A stretch of DNA of 64,000 nucleotides, from the NCBI GenBank assembly GCA_964568735.1, contig CAZMRF010000015.1, forward strand, positions 1 to 64,000. The letters run 5' to 3'. Source of the DNA: CAZMRF01 sp964568735. Its GTDB lineage: Bacteria > Acidobacteriota > Polarisedimenticolia > JACPZX01. The notes beneath the pieces are model-generated. The model saw nothing but the letters and a program-made list of their open reading frames with translations. It was not told the DNA's origin and did no database searches. Numbering within the stretch: the first letter of the stretch is position 1; each line of letters starts with the position of its first letter. Below, piece by piece: positions 8,307-16,769 of the stretch. The position numbers were made by a program, and so were the translations under genes.

Positions 8307-9110
8307 TCAGGCTTTCGTGGCCGTGACGATGTGGGCCGGCATCGTGAACTCGACGGTTCCGTCGGCCGCGACGTACGGCTCGAGCGCGCGCTCCGCCTCG
8401 GCGACGAGTGACTCGAACTGCTTCCTGCCGAGAGCGATTCCCGCCAGGGGGAGCCATCCCTCCACATCGGCGCGGACCATGGACCTGACGTCGGAGAACG
8501 ATGCGGTGCCCTCATGAGTCGTGACGAGGGCCGCGGGGATGCCGGCGGCCGTGAAGAGCGCTCTCAGCTCGTTCGGATCTCCCAGCGAGAAGGGGAGCTG
8601 CAGTGCCTCGGCCGCCTCCGCCCCGGCATGGGCGCGGAGGAGATCGTCCATCGCAGCGTAGGCCGGATTGCCGTCGAGAGAGCCCCAGACGGCCACTGCC
8701 AGGCGGCCGCCCGGGACGATCACGCGGAGCATCTCCTCGAGCGCGGCCCGCCGGTCCGTAAAGAACATGAGCCCGAACTGGCTCACGACGGCGTCGAAGG
8801 ATCGATCTCCGAACGGAAGGGCCTCCGCCGAGCCGCTCTTCCACGTGATGCCGGGCGCGATCCCCGCCGCGACCGAGAGCATCCCGGGATTGAGGTCGAG
8901 CCCGGTGACCGATCCGCCTGGACCCACCCGTGCCGCCGCGGCATGAGCGAGTGCGCCCGTGCCACAGGCCACGTCGAGCACGCGCTGGCCGGTTCCCACG
9001 CCTGCCGCATCGGCGACCAGATCCGCCCATTCCCCGAACAGCCCCGGGACGAAGATCTCCTCGTAGATGGTCGCGGCGTCGGTCAGGGCATGGATGCTGG
9101 TCTCGCTCAT
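8307..9110 (-). CDS. UbiE/type-11-like SAM-dependent methyltransferase
   Basis: A 267-residue class I methyltransferase. Motif I is VLDVACGTGALA near residues 44-55, motif II VTGLDLNPGML, and the post-motif region SGSAEALPFGDRSFD is typical of methyltransferase type 11 and UbiE-like proteins. The full-length domain suggests an active enzyme, but the substrate is not evident. It is the first gene of the run leading through the TPR protein to the selenoprotein and kinase. It is not a convincing MenG/UbiE, so I do not assign the last step of menaquinone synthesis to it. Confidence 0.82.
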   Translation of the reverse strand: MSETSIHALTDAATIYEEIFVPGLFGEWADLVADAAGVGTGQRVLDVACGTGALAHAAAARVGPGGSVTGLDLNPGMLSVAAGIAPGITWKSGSAEALPFGDRSFDAVVSQFGLMFFTDRRAALEEMLRVIVPGGRLAVAVWGSLDGNPAYAAMDDLLRAHAGAEAAEALQLPFSLGDPNELRALFTAAGIPAALVTTHEGTASFSDVRSMVRADVEGWLPLAGIALGRKQFESLVAEAERALEPYVAADGTVEFTMPAHIVTATKA

Positions 9111-9181
9111 GACTGTTTCGGCAGCACCCGTGAAGCGGGGATCGTCAGCGTGGGAATGGCAGGCTCGACGGCACTGAGCAA

Positions 9182-9415
9182 CTACGCAGAGCGCGCGATC
9201 GTCCTGACGGCAACCAGGTCCGTATCGGCGATCGGGCGTACATCGGTCGTCTTCAGCGTAACGAGCGCCGTCGTGCGACCCGACGCAGTCACGAACTCTA
9301 CGTCTATGCCATCAGGGGGGTAGGTCTCGACGACCGCCCCAAGATCGCCAGCGCGGAGACCGTGCTCGGGGACTTCACGAAGGAGAACGACCGTCTCGAG
9401 CAGTTCGTGATTCAT
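9182..9415 (-). CDS. DUF4926 domain protein
   Basis: A 77-residue protein. The segment VPEHGLRAGDLGAVVETY followed by VEFVTASGRTTALVTL matches DUF4926, a small beta-rich SH3-barrel-like family of unknown function. Its ATG lies two bases after the stop of the DUF6883 gene, so the two are co-translated. DUF4926 genes are often found beside small genes of this kind, which suggests a functional pair. Confidence 0.75.
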   Translation of the reverse strand: MNHELLETVVLLREVPEHGLRAGDLGAVVETYPPDGIDVEFVTASGRTTALVTLKTTDVRPIADTDLVAVRTIARSA

Positions 9416-9417
9416 GG

Positions 9418-9765
9418 CTACCTAGGATATACGGTCACGAGACGTGGCGAGGCACCCCCTCCTCCTGATATCCAGACGGAAACGACCTCAGCGGCCATGC
9501 CCGTCGGACCTGTAAGGGTGCCGAAAACCAGGTACTTATCGCCATGCGGGGAGGTCTCTCCAGCTTGAGCTTCGCCCTCTACAGCGAGGAGTCGCAAGGC
9601 GGCCACCAGCTCCGGCCAGTCCTCCGGGCCGAAGCCGAGGCTGGCGAAGAACTTCGCCTTGAACCGACCCACCGGGTGGCTCGCTGACAGGAGGTACTCT
9701 CGGACCTTCCCTTGGTCAACAATCGCCATCCCTCCTCTCGGCAACTTCATAGGATCACGAGGCAC
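9418..9765 (-). CDS. DUF6883 domain protein
   Basis: A protein of up to 115 residues with YLLSASHPVGRFKAKFFASL near residues 24-43 and GDKYLVFGTLTGPTG, the conserved features of DUF6883. The true start may be the second or third Met (9750 or 9729). DUF6883 domains also occur at the ends of larger toxin-like or phage head proteins, so a free-standing copy next to DUF4926 could be one half of a toxin/antitoxin-like or regulatory pair. That role is inference; the domain call is from motif recognition. Confidence 0.72.
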   Translation of the reverse strand: MPRDPMKLPRGGMAIVDQGKVREYLLSASHPVGRFKAKFFASLGFGPEDWPELVAALRLLAVEGEAQAGETSPHGDKYLVFGTLTGPTGMAAEVVSVWISGGGGASPRLVTVYPR

Positions 9766-9783
9766 GCTGGGCTGAATGGGCGT

Positions 9784-10134
9784 TCAGGGATGAGTGGCGG
9801 TGACGATGGTGTGGATGCCGCCGCGGATGTTGAAGTCCCCGATGATGGTCATCTGGCGCGGGGCGATGACGGCGACGAGGTCGTCGAGGATACGGTTCGT
9901 GACCGCCTCGTGGAAGTGGCCCTCGTCGCGGAAGGACCAGAGGTAGAGCTTGAGGCTCTTCAGCTCGACGCACAGCTTGTCGGGCGTGTAGCGGATCCGG
10001 ATCGTCGCGAAGTCGGGCTGCCCGGTCATGGGGCAGACGCAGGTGAACTCCGGGCACTCGAAGGAGATCTCGTAGTCCCGGTCGGGCTTCGGGTTGGGGA
10101 ATGTCTCGAGGTTCCTCGACGGCTGCGTTGACAT
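9784..10134 (-). CDS. queF: NADPH-dependent 7-cyano-7-deazaguanine reductase QueF
   Basis: A 116-residue enzyme reducing preQ0 to preQ1 in queuosine tRNA-modification synthesis. CPMTGQPDFA holds the nucleophilic Cys34 and Asp41, and EGHFHEAVTNRI contains the Glu-His pair used for substrate binding. The length is that of the short, type I (Bacillus-like) QueF rather than the tandem E. coli form. No other queuosine genes are visible nearby, so it appears as a lone gene between the DUF pair and mqnC. Confidence 0.93.
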   Translation of the reverse strand: MSTQPSRNLETFPNPKPDRDYEISFECPEFTCVCPMTGQPDFATIRIRYTPDKLCVELKSLKLYLWSFRDEGHFHEAVTNRILDDLVAVIAPRQMTIIGDFNIRGGIHTIVTATHP

Positions 10135-10265
10135 CGGCTCACGGGCCCGAACGGTGTGACGCTGTCCCGGTCATGATTCTACCCCGCATTTGCGCTCAGC
10201 CTATCAGCACTTGAATCGATGGACCGACCCGCCCCAGCGGAGCGTTCCGAACGAAGACCTCGGGT

Positions 10266-11468
10266 TCACTGCGTGGCGGCCTGGCGAGGGAGGCGGCCGC
10301 CGGTGCCGGGGATGGCCGCGGGCCCGGCTCCCATCGGAAGCGCCGAGGTCCCCTTGCGCCAGCGCGCGGCGATCTCTTCCTTCGACGGCACGGGCAGGAG
10401 CCGGTAGGCCGTGTCCCGGGGGACGGCGCGGAAGCCGGCATCCTCGATGAGGCGGATCATCTCGGGCAGGTCCATCCTGTGCGTCCCGCCGGCCGCGGAG
10501 ACGACGTTCTCCTCCATCACCGTCGAGCCGAAGTCGTTCACGCCGAAGCGCAGGCTCACCTGGGCAACCTTGGCCCCCTGCGTCACCCAGGAGGCCTGGA
10601 AGCTCCGGATGTTGTCCAGGAAGACTCGCGCCACCGCGGTCGTCCTCAGGTAGTCGAACCCGGAAGCCCGGCTGACGTGGGAGAGCTCCGTCTCGTCGGG
10701 GACGAAGGACCAGGCGATGAAGGAGTTGAAGCCACCGGTCTCATCTTGAAGCCGGCGGATCCGGTCGAGGTGCTCGACTCGCTCGCGGGTCGTCTCGACG
10801 CTGCCGTACATCATCGTGGAGGAGGTGCGGATCCCCAGCCGGTGGCAGGTGCGCATGACCTCCAGCCATTCGTCGGCGGTGTCCTTGAGGGGCGAGATCT
10901 CCCGGCGGACGCGGTCCACCAGGATCTCTCCGCCGGCCCCCGGCAGCGTATCGAGGCCGGCGTCGCGCAGGCGGCCGAGCGTCTGCTCGAGCGAGAGATC
11001 CGAGATCTTGGCGATGTAGGTGACCTCGACGGGCGAGAGCGCGTGCAGGTGCACGTCCCAGGCAGACTTGATCCAGCGGAAGGTCTCCTCGTACCAGTCG
11101 AGCTTCAGCGCGGGATTGACGCCTCCCTGGAAGAGAAGCTCGCGCCCGCCGGCGTCCACGAGGGCCTGGATCCTCTCGGCCATCTGCTCCCGGGTGAGGA
11201 TGTAGGCCTCGGCGTCCCCGGGCGGCCTGTAGAAGGCGCAGAACTTGCAACGGACCCAGCAGGCATTCGTGTAGTTGAGATTGCAGCCCACGACGTAGGT
11301 CACGACCGGCTCGGGATGGAGGCGCCGCCGCACGCCATCGGCGAGCGCGCCGAGCGCCGGGAGATCGTGGCACTCGAAGAGCGCCTCCGCGTCGTCCGTC
11401 GTGAGCCGCTTCGCTGCGATCACCTTTCCGGCGATTTCCTCGACCCGGCCAGCGGAACGCGCGGTCAT
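10266..11468 (-). CDS. mqnC: Cyclic dehypoxanthine futalosine synthase (MqnC)
   Basis: A radical SAM enzyme of about 400 residues catalysing cyclisation of dehypoxanthine futalosine in menaquinone synthesis. The Fe-S motif CWVRCKFC lies near residues 69-76, and LPGAGGEILVDRVRREI is the MqnC-type signature. The start is uncertain: ATG 11468 is used here, and an in-frame GTG at 11504 would add 12 residues; neither has a good ribosome binding site. It lies just downstream of mqnE on the same strand and is surely in one operon with it. Confidence 0.9.
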   Translation of the reverse strand: MTARSAGRVEEIAGKVIAAKRLTTDDAEALFECHDLPALGALADGVRRRLHPEPVVTYVVGCNLNYTNACWVRCKFCAFYRPPGDAEAYILTREQMAERIQALVDAGGRELLFQGGVNPALKLDWYEETFRWIKSAWDVHLHALSPVEVTYIAKISDLSLEQTLGRLRDAGLDTLPGAGGEILVDRVRREISPLKDTADEWLEVMRTCHRLGIRTSSTMMYGSVETTRERVEHLDRIRRLQDETGGFNSFIAWSFVPDETELSHVSRASGFDYLRTTAVARVFLDNIRSFQASWVTQGAKVAQVSLRFGVNDFGSTVMEENVVSAAGGTHRMDLPEMIRLIEDAGFRAVPRDTAYRLLPVPSKEEIAARWRKGTSALPMGAGPAAIPGTGGRLPRQAATQ

Positions 11469-11535
11469 GACCGTTGGGACGCGATGCCCTTGGGGGTGCA
11501 GCACTCGTGCGTTGGGCAGGCCGCTCTGGTCTCCA

Positions 11536-12675
11536 TCACGCCACCGCTCCCTCGGGCGCCTCGCGCCAGATAATGTTGTAAAGGGCGTCGCGCTCGACGG
11601 GCTCGCGGCCCGCCTCGCGGATCATCCGGATCATCTCGGCCTGCGTGAGCGCCTGGGGCGTGCGCGCGCCGGCGGCATGCGTGATCTCCTCGCGGAGGAT
11701 CGTCCCGTCGATGTCGTCGGCGCCATACCAGAGCGTGAGCTGCGTGACGGGAGGCGTCACCATGATCCAGAACGACTTGACGTGGTCGAAGTTGTCGAGC
11801 ATCAGGCGCGCCACGGCGATCTGCTTGAGGTCGAGGATGCCCGTGGTCGGAGGCAGGTGGCTCATCTCCGTGTTGTCCGGGTGGAAGGCCAGGGGGATGA
11901 AGGTCAGGAAGCCTCCCGTCTCATCTTGAAGCGCTCGCACCTTCAGGAGGTGCTCGACGCGCTCCTCAGCCGTCTCGATGTGGCCGTAGAGCATCGTGCA
12001 GTTGCTGCGCAGCCCCGCGAGGTGTGCTGCACGGGCCCAGTCGAGCCACTCGGCGGGCGAGAGCTTCTTCGGGAAGATCTCCCGGTGGACGCGGTCGGAG
12101 AGCACCTCTGCCCCGCCGCCAGGAAGCGACCCGAGCCCCGCGGCCTTCAGCTCCTCGAAGACCTCCTCGCGGGGCTTCCTCGCCACGCGGGCGATCTCGT
12201 GAAGCTCGATCATCGTGAAGGCCTTGACGGTCACGGACGGGCGCGTCTCTTTCACCGCGCGCACGATGTCGAGGTAGTAGTCGTAGGGGAGGCGCGGGTT
12301 GATACCCGCCACCATGTGGATCTCGGTGATGGGATCGTCGATCTGCTCGATCACGCGCTTCCGGACGTCCTCGGCGGAGAGGACATAGCCGGCCGGGTCC
12401 TTCGCGCGCACGTAGAAGGCGCAGAAGTCGCAGTCCTTGTTGCAGATGTTCGTGTAGTTGATGTGCTGGTTGCGGACGAAGTAGGCGAGCCGGCCGCTGC
12501 GCCGCTCCCGGACGACGTTCGCCATGTAGCCGAGGAGGTTCACGTCCTCGCAGCGGTAGAGCGCGACCCCGTCATCGCCGTCGAGGCGGCTGCCGTCGGC
12601 GACCTTCCGGAGGACCCCCGTCAGGCCGGCTCTCTCGGCTGCCGGCTCCCAGAGGGCGTGTTCGTGGTGGCTCAT
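11536..12675 (-). CDS. mqnE: Aminofutalosine synthase (MqnE)
   Basis: A 379-residue radical SAM enzyme that joins the MqnA product to SAM, giving aminofutalosine. CNKDCDFC (Cys78, Cys82, Cys85) binds the 4Fe-4S cluster, and LPGGGAEVLSDRVHREIF is diagnostic of MqnE against MqnC. It precedes mqnC by about 70 bases in the same direction. mqnA and mqnB are not in the window; mqnD is at 1254 and a UbiD-family decarboxylase that could act later in the route is at 16769-18211. Confidence 0.92.
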   Translation of the reverse strand: MSHHEHALWEPAAERAGLTGVLRKVADGSRLDGDDGVALYRCEDVNLLGYMANVVRERRSGRLAYFVRNQHINYTNICNKDCDFCAFYVRAKDPAGYVLSAEDVRKRVIEQIDDPITEIHMVAGINPRLPYDYYLDIVRAVKETRPSVTVKAFTMIELHEIARVARKPREEVFEELKAAGLGSLPGGGAEVLSDRVHREIFPKKLSPAEWLDWARAAHLAGLRSNCTMLYGHIETAEERVEHLLKVRALQDETGGFLTFIPLAFHPDNTEMSHLPPTTGILDLKQIAVARLMLDNFDHVKSFWIMVTPPVTQLTLWYGADDIDGTILREEITHAAGARTPQALTQAEMIRMIREAGREPVERDALYNIIWREAPEGAVA

Positions 12676-12751
12676 GTGCGGGCTCCGCGGAGAGCCGCCA
12701 TCGTACTAGAGGCCGGGAGAGCGATCCACCCTGGCCGCAGAACCCCCCGCT

Positions 12752-13945
12752 TCAGGCCTTCTCTCGTGCCCAATCGTACTTGTCGATCCGGTTCCAGGGG
12801 AGAATGCGGGCTCCGTGCTGAGTCCGACCCGAGTCGCCGCCGTAAACGATGACGATGTCCACATTGCCTCCCTGCTTCCTTCCCTTCCCGGTCAGTTTCG
12901 TCAGCTCCGAGAATGGAGCGAAGAAGTCCGAAGCGATGGTTTGTCCCGACTTGGCCTCGACGGCGATGGGCCTCTCGCTTCCTTCGATCAGGATATCGAC
13001 CTCTGCACCCTTGCGGTCCCGGAAGAACGACATGTCCGGCTCGAGGCCGCGGTGCACGCGCGATTTCAGAATTTCCGAGGCGACCCAGGATTCGAAAATG
13101 GCGCCGCGGAGCGGGTGATCCCTGAGCTGCCCGGCCGAGCGGATCCCGAGGAGGTAGCAGACCAGGCCTGTGTCGTAGAAATGCAGCTTCGGCGTCTTGA
13201 CGAGGCGCTTTCTGACGTTGGAGTGGAAGGGTCGCAGTCGCCAGACCACGTAGCTCGCCTCGAGGACCGAGGTCCATGCCCGCGCGGTGGCGTGAGTGAC
13301 CCCTGCGTCGGAGCCGAGTGCCGAGAGGTTGAGCAGCTGGGCGCTCCGGCCCGCGCAGAGCCGCATGAACGACTGGAAGGTTGTCAGGTCGCCGACGTTG
13401 AGGATCGTCCGAACGTCCCTCTCGAGATAGGTCCCGGTGTAGTCGGGGTACCACTCACCAGGGTTTATCTCCCGGTCGAAGATCGCAGGATAGGAGCCGG
13501 TCCACATCACCTCGTAGAGATCCGCGCGACGGACTCCGAACTCGCGGATCTCGTCCAGGCTCAGCGGAAGCAGGTTGAGGAGAGCCGTCCGACCGGCCAG
13601 CGACTGGCTGACCGATGCGAGGAGCGTCAGGTTCGCAGAGCCCGTCAGGATGTACCGGCCCCTTCCGGGGCGCAGGTCCACGTCGGTCTGGATGTAGGAG
13701 AGCAGGTCGGGGACCCGCTGGATCTCGTCGAGGATCGCTCCGTCCTTGTGAGCTTCGAGGAAGCCGCGAGGATCCTCGCTCGCATAGGCACGCACGTCCG
13801 GCGCCTCGAAGCTCACGTAGTCCTTCGAGGGGAATGCCGCCCTGCAGAGGGTCGTCTTACCCGACTGGCGTGGACCCGTCACGGTCACGACGGGGTACTT
13901 CCGTGCCCGTGCCAGGAGACGGGAGTGGAGCACCCGGGAGATCAT
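12752..13945 (-). CDS. AAA ATPase with DUF4143 domain
   Basis: A 397-residue protein with Walker A GPRQSGKTT at residues 24-32, a Walker B-like AILDEIQRVPD near 70, and a C-terminal DUF4143 nuclease-like region containing EVDILIEGSERPIAVEAKSG. Such proteins are common, scattered and often horizontally moved; function is unclear, though a restriction-endonuclease-like fold at the C-terminus is known for the family. The start ATG lies right behind an A+T-richer palindrome (13966-14000), suggesting its own regulated promoter. Its lower-GC upstream region fits acquisition by transfer. Confidence 0.88.
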   Translation of the reverse strand: MISRVLHSRLLARARKYPVVTVTGPRQSGKTTLCRAAFPSKDYVSFEAPDVRAYASEDPRGFLEAHKDGAILDEIQRVPDLLSYIQTDVDLRPGRGRYILTGSANLTLLASVSQSLAGRTALLNLLPLSLDEIREFGVRRADLYEVMWTGSYPAIFDREINPGEWYPDYTGTYLERDVRTILNVGDLTTFQSFMRLCAGRSAQLLNLSALGSDAGVTHATARAWTSVLEASYVVWRLRPFHSNVRKRLVKTPKLHFYDTGLVCYLLGIRSAGQLRDHPLRGAIFESWVASEILKSRVHRGLEPDMSFFRDRKGAEVDILIEGSERPIAVEAKSGQTIASDFFAPFSELTKLTGKGRKQGGNVDIVIVYGGDSGRTQHGARILPWNRIDKYDWAREKA

Positions 13946-13965
13946 GAGGGGAGGCTAGGAGCCTT

Positions 13966-14000
13966 GGGGCTGATTGTCAATCAGACTATCAATCAGCCCC
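13966..14000. promoter_or_regulatory. Palindrome overlapping candidate promoter of the DUF4143 ATPase gene
   Basis: GGGGCTGATTG (13966-13976) and CAATCAGCCCC (13990-14000) are perfect inverted arms, and a third copy of CAATCAG (13978-13984) lies between them. On the minus strand TTGACA sits in this palindrome 17 bases before TAGCCT, which is only a few bases from the ATG at 13945. This looks like an operator over a -35 box, with a very short or absent leader. It could also act as a hairpin. Confidence 0.45.
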
Positions 14001-14059
14001 AGCGTGGGATCCAGCGTATGGGGCCTCCCCGCCGCCACGTCAGACCTGCCTGGGAGCCC

Positions 14060-15124
14060 TCAGTCCGGGTCCTCGACGACGACGTTCTTCGCGAGATCGC
14101 GCGCCAGGCGCCGGTGGAGGCTCTTGGGCGTGGCGGCGATCTCGGCGCGTATCTCGTCGAGCGGGCGGGTCGGGACGGCCAGGTGGCAGACGGGCTCTCC
14201 CGGCTTGACCGCCGGGAGCGTGGTCATCCCGACGATGACGCCGCCCATGGGCGCTGTGATGGCCGTCGTGTCGTTGCTGTAGAGGCGATCGCAGCTCGCG
14301 ATGAGCGCGCCCTTGTCCACGACCTCGCCCGGCCGGACGTGGAAGCGGAGGATCCCGCCGGCGGGGGAGCGGACCCAGGTGGTCCGCTCGACGCTCGACT
14401 GGTAGGCGGGCCGGACGAGATCGCCCTCCAGCATCCCCAGCTCCTTGAGGACGTTCTTCACGCCGCGCACGCCGAGCCGGATGGGGCCCGGCTCGAACTT
14501 GAAGGCCTCGCCCGATTCGAAGTTGATGACGGCGCAGCCCGCGGCGCCGGCCGCCTGCCGGATGGAGCCCTCGGGCCCCTGCCCGTTGAGGACCAGCTCG
14601 CAGCCGAAGGCGTAGGCGATCCTCGCCGTCTCATCGTCGCCGAGGTCGGCCCGGATGTGCGGGAAGTTCGTCCGCCTCACCGCGGCCGTATGCAGATCGA
14701 TCCCGTAGGTGCAGCGCGAGGCGACCTCCCTGAAGATCACGTCGGCGAGGCGCAGCGCGAGGCTCCCGTGCGAGCTGCCGGGGAAGCTCCGGTTCAGGTC
14801 CCTGCGGTCGGGCAGATAGCGGCTGTGGCTCTCGAAGCCGAAGATGTTGGCGACGGGAACGCAGATGAGCGTGCCGCGCAGGATCCGCAGCGGCTCGAAG
14901 TAGATCTCCCGGATGATGCCTACGCCGTTGATCTCGTCGCCGTGCACGGCGGCGATCAGGAAGACGGAGGGGCCGGGCTTCGCCGTATGGAAGACACGGG
15001 CCGGCAGCGTGACGGGTGCCCCGGTGTAGGTCTCGCTGATCTTGAGCTGGACGTCGGCCCAATCGCCGGGCGGCACCCTCCGGCCGGCGATCGTGAAGGA
15101 GCGCGGCGTCTTCCGGGCGGTCAC
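14060..15124 (-). CDS. Succinylglutamate desuccinylase/aspartoacylase-family zinc hydrolase
   Basis: A 354-residue M14-like metallohydrolase. AAVHGDEING carries zinc ligands His61 and Glu64, RDLNRSFPG follows near 107, and GIDLHTA near 142 supplies the third ligand. Relatives remove acyl groups from amino acids (AstE, aspartoacylase). The GTG start overlaps the rimK-like stop by four bases. The trio RimB-like protease, RimK-like ligase and AstE-like hydrolase is a recurrent operon; it is thought to handle glutamate-type tails or small peptides, but the substrate is not established. Confidence 0.85.
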   Translation of the reverse strand: MTARKTPRSFTIAGRRVPPGDWADVQLKISETYTGAPVTLPARVFHTAKPGPSVFLIAAVHGDEINGVGIIREIYFEPLRILRGTLICVPVANIFGFESHSRYLPDRRDLNRSFPGSSHGSLALRLADVIFREVASRCTYGIDLHTAAVRRTNFPHIRADLGDDETARIAYAFGCELVLNGQGPEGSIRQAAGAAGCAVINFESGEAFKFEPGPIRLGVRGVKNVLKELGMLEGDLVRPAYQSSVERTTWVRSPAGGILRFHVRPGEVVDKGALIASCDRLYSNDTTAITAPMGGVIVGMTTLPAVKPGEPVCHLAVPTRPLDEIRAEIAATPKSLHRRLARDLAKNVVVEDPD

Positions 15125-16287
15125 ATCCCCTTCTTCTGCGGGGCCCCATGGTCGCGGGGCGGGTTCAGCGTCTTGAGGGTGATGAGCTTCCCGAAGCAGA
15201 GGATGACGTCGCCGGGGAGGATCCGCTGCCCGCCGCGCGGCACGGGGATGATGAGGCTCTCGCGCGTGATGCTCAGGACGGAGAGCTCCATGTCGCGCAG
15301 GCGCGAATCGGCCAGAGTCTTCCCGGCGAGCGGGGAGCCCGCGCCCACGGTGAACTCGGCCACGCCGTAGCCCCGGGTGAGCTTCAGCTTCTGGTGCAGA
15401 TCGGGGTCGGGGACCTGCATGCGCTCCTCGAGGTACTCGACCATCGCGCCGGCCACGTCCACTCCGGTCGCCTTCTCGATGCCTTCGAGGCCCGGCGAGG
15501 AGTTCACCTCCATCAGCGCCGGGCCGTCGCGCCCCTCGAGCATGTCCACGCCGGCGACGTGGAGGCCCATGACGTGCGCCGCCAGCACCGCCGCCTTCCC
15601 GTATTCGGGATCGAGCACCACGCGCTCCGCCTTGCCTCCCCGGTGGACGTTGCTCCGGAACTCCCCGGCCTTCGCCCTGCGCCGCATCGCCGCGACCACG
15701 CGGCCGCCCACCACGAAGGCGCGGATGTCGCTTCCACGGCTCTCGCTGACGAACTTCTGGATGAGGACGTTCTGCTTCGCGCTCTGCAGCGTCTCGATGA
15801 TGGCTTCGGCGACCTTGCTGTGCTCCGCCAGGATGACGCCCAGCCCCTGCGTCCCTTCGAGCAGCTTGATGACGACGGGGGCCCCGCCGACCTCCTCGAT
15901 CGCCTTGAGGATCCCTCCGGGGGCCTTGACGAAGGCCGTCTCCGGCAGGCCGATCTTGTGCCGGGAGAGCGCCTGGATGGAGCGGAGCTTGTCCCGCGAG
16001 ACGGAGATGGCCGCCGCCGTGTTGAGGCAGAAGACGCCCATCTGCTCGAACTGACGGGTGACCGCCGTGCCGAAGAAGGAGATCGACGCGCCGATCCTGG
16101 GGATCACCGCGTCGAGGGGATCCATCTCGCGGTTCCGGTACCGCAACCCGGGCCCCTGTTTCTCCACGAGGATCGTGAAGGCCATCGTGTCGTAGACGCG
16201 CACGTCGTGGCCTCGCCGGCTCGCCGCTTCCTTGATCCGCCGCGTGCTGTAGAGGCGCGGCCCGCGCGAGAGGACTCCGATCTTCAC
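15121..16287 (-). CDS. RimK-family ATP-grasp ligase with C-terminal TrkA-C-like domain
   Basis: A 388-residue protein. Residues 1-290 are a RimK-type ATP-grasp enzyme (KIGVLSRGPRLYSTRRIKEA at the start; VIKLLEGTQGLGVILAE for nucleotide binding; ALMEVNSSPGLEGIE for the metal site). Residues 310-388 resemble a TrkA-C/RCK regulatory domain (LADSRLRDMELSVLSITRES). RimK adds glutamates to ribosomal protein S6 C-terminus in some bacteria. Start is GTG 16287, overlapping the preceding stop by four bases. The added TrkA-C-like domain suggests ligand control. Confidence 0.87.
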   Translation of the reverse strand: MKIGVLSRGPRLYSTRRIKEAASRRGHDVRVYDTMAFTILVEKQGPGLRYRNREMDPLDAVIPRIGASISFFGTAVTRQFEQMGVFCLNTAAAISVSRDKLRSIQALSRHKIGLPETAFVKAPGGILKAIEEVGGAPVVIKLLEGTQGLGVILAEHSKVAEAIIETLQSAKQNVLIQKFVSESRGSDIRAFVVGGRVVAAMRRRAKAGEFRSNVHRGGKAERVVLDPEYGKAAVLAAHVMGLHVAGVDMLEGRDGPALMEVNSSPGLEGIEKATGVDVAGAMVEYLEERMQVPDPDLHQKLKLTRGYGVAEFTVGAGSPLAGKTLADSRLRDMELSVLSITRESLIIPVPRGGQRILPGDVILCFGKLITLKTLNPPRDHGAPQKKGM

Positions 16288-16769
16288 GCCGGCTCCTTCG
16301 CGGAGCGGCGGGTGCGCGCCGGCCTGCCGTGGATGCATTGCCCTCCGGTGTCGACGAGGTAGCGCCCGCCGAGCGCCGACCGCCCGATCAGCATCCGGTA
16401 GACCATCCTCTCGCGATCCACGAGGCTCATCTCGACGCTGCGATCCATCGATCCGATCTTCACGGTGGTGGTGACGAAGATACGGCGCCTCGGGTGGCCC
16501 GTGCTGGATCGGACCCGGGCGCGGCGCGCCACGTCCGCCGTGATCCGCTTCAGGCTGCGAGGCCCCGCCCGGTCCGTCACGACGTCGAAGCGGACGCGGC
16601 CATCGGGCAGCTCCTCGACGTTCTCGACGTGCAGCGCGCTCGTGCGGGCGCCCGTGTCGATCTTGGCGCGGAGGCCGCTGATGCCCCAGGCCGGGAGATC
16701 CACGTACTCGTTCCAGCCGATGATCGCCACCGGCCTGCGACGAGCCGAGACCTTTTTCCCCGTGGCCAT
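16284..16769 (-). CDS. RimB-like retropepsin-type protease (ATP-dependent zinc protease family)
   Basis: A 161-residue protein of the small retropepsin-like family usually encoded beside rimK. The active-site motif IDTGARTSALH holds Asp38-Thr-Gly, and the last conserved block is LIGRSAL. In Pseudomonas the RimB relative trims glutamates added by RimK. The ATG at 16769 overlaps the UbiD stop by one base, and its own stop overlaps the rimK-like GTG, so all are translationally linked. Full length for the family. Confidence 0.85.
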   Translation of the reverse strand: MATGKKVSARRRPVAIIGWNEYVDLPAWGISGLRAKIDTGARTSALHVENVEELPDGRVRFDVVTDRAGPRSLKRITADVARRARVRSSTGHPRRRIFVTTTVKIGSMDRSVEMSLVDRERMVYRMLIGRSALGGRYLVDTGGQCIHGRPARTRRSAKEPA

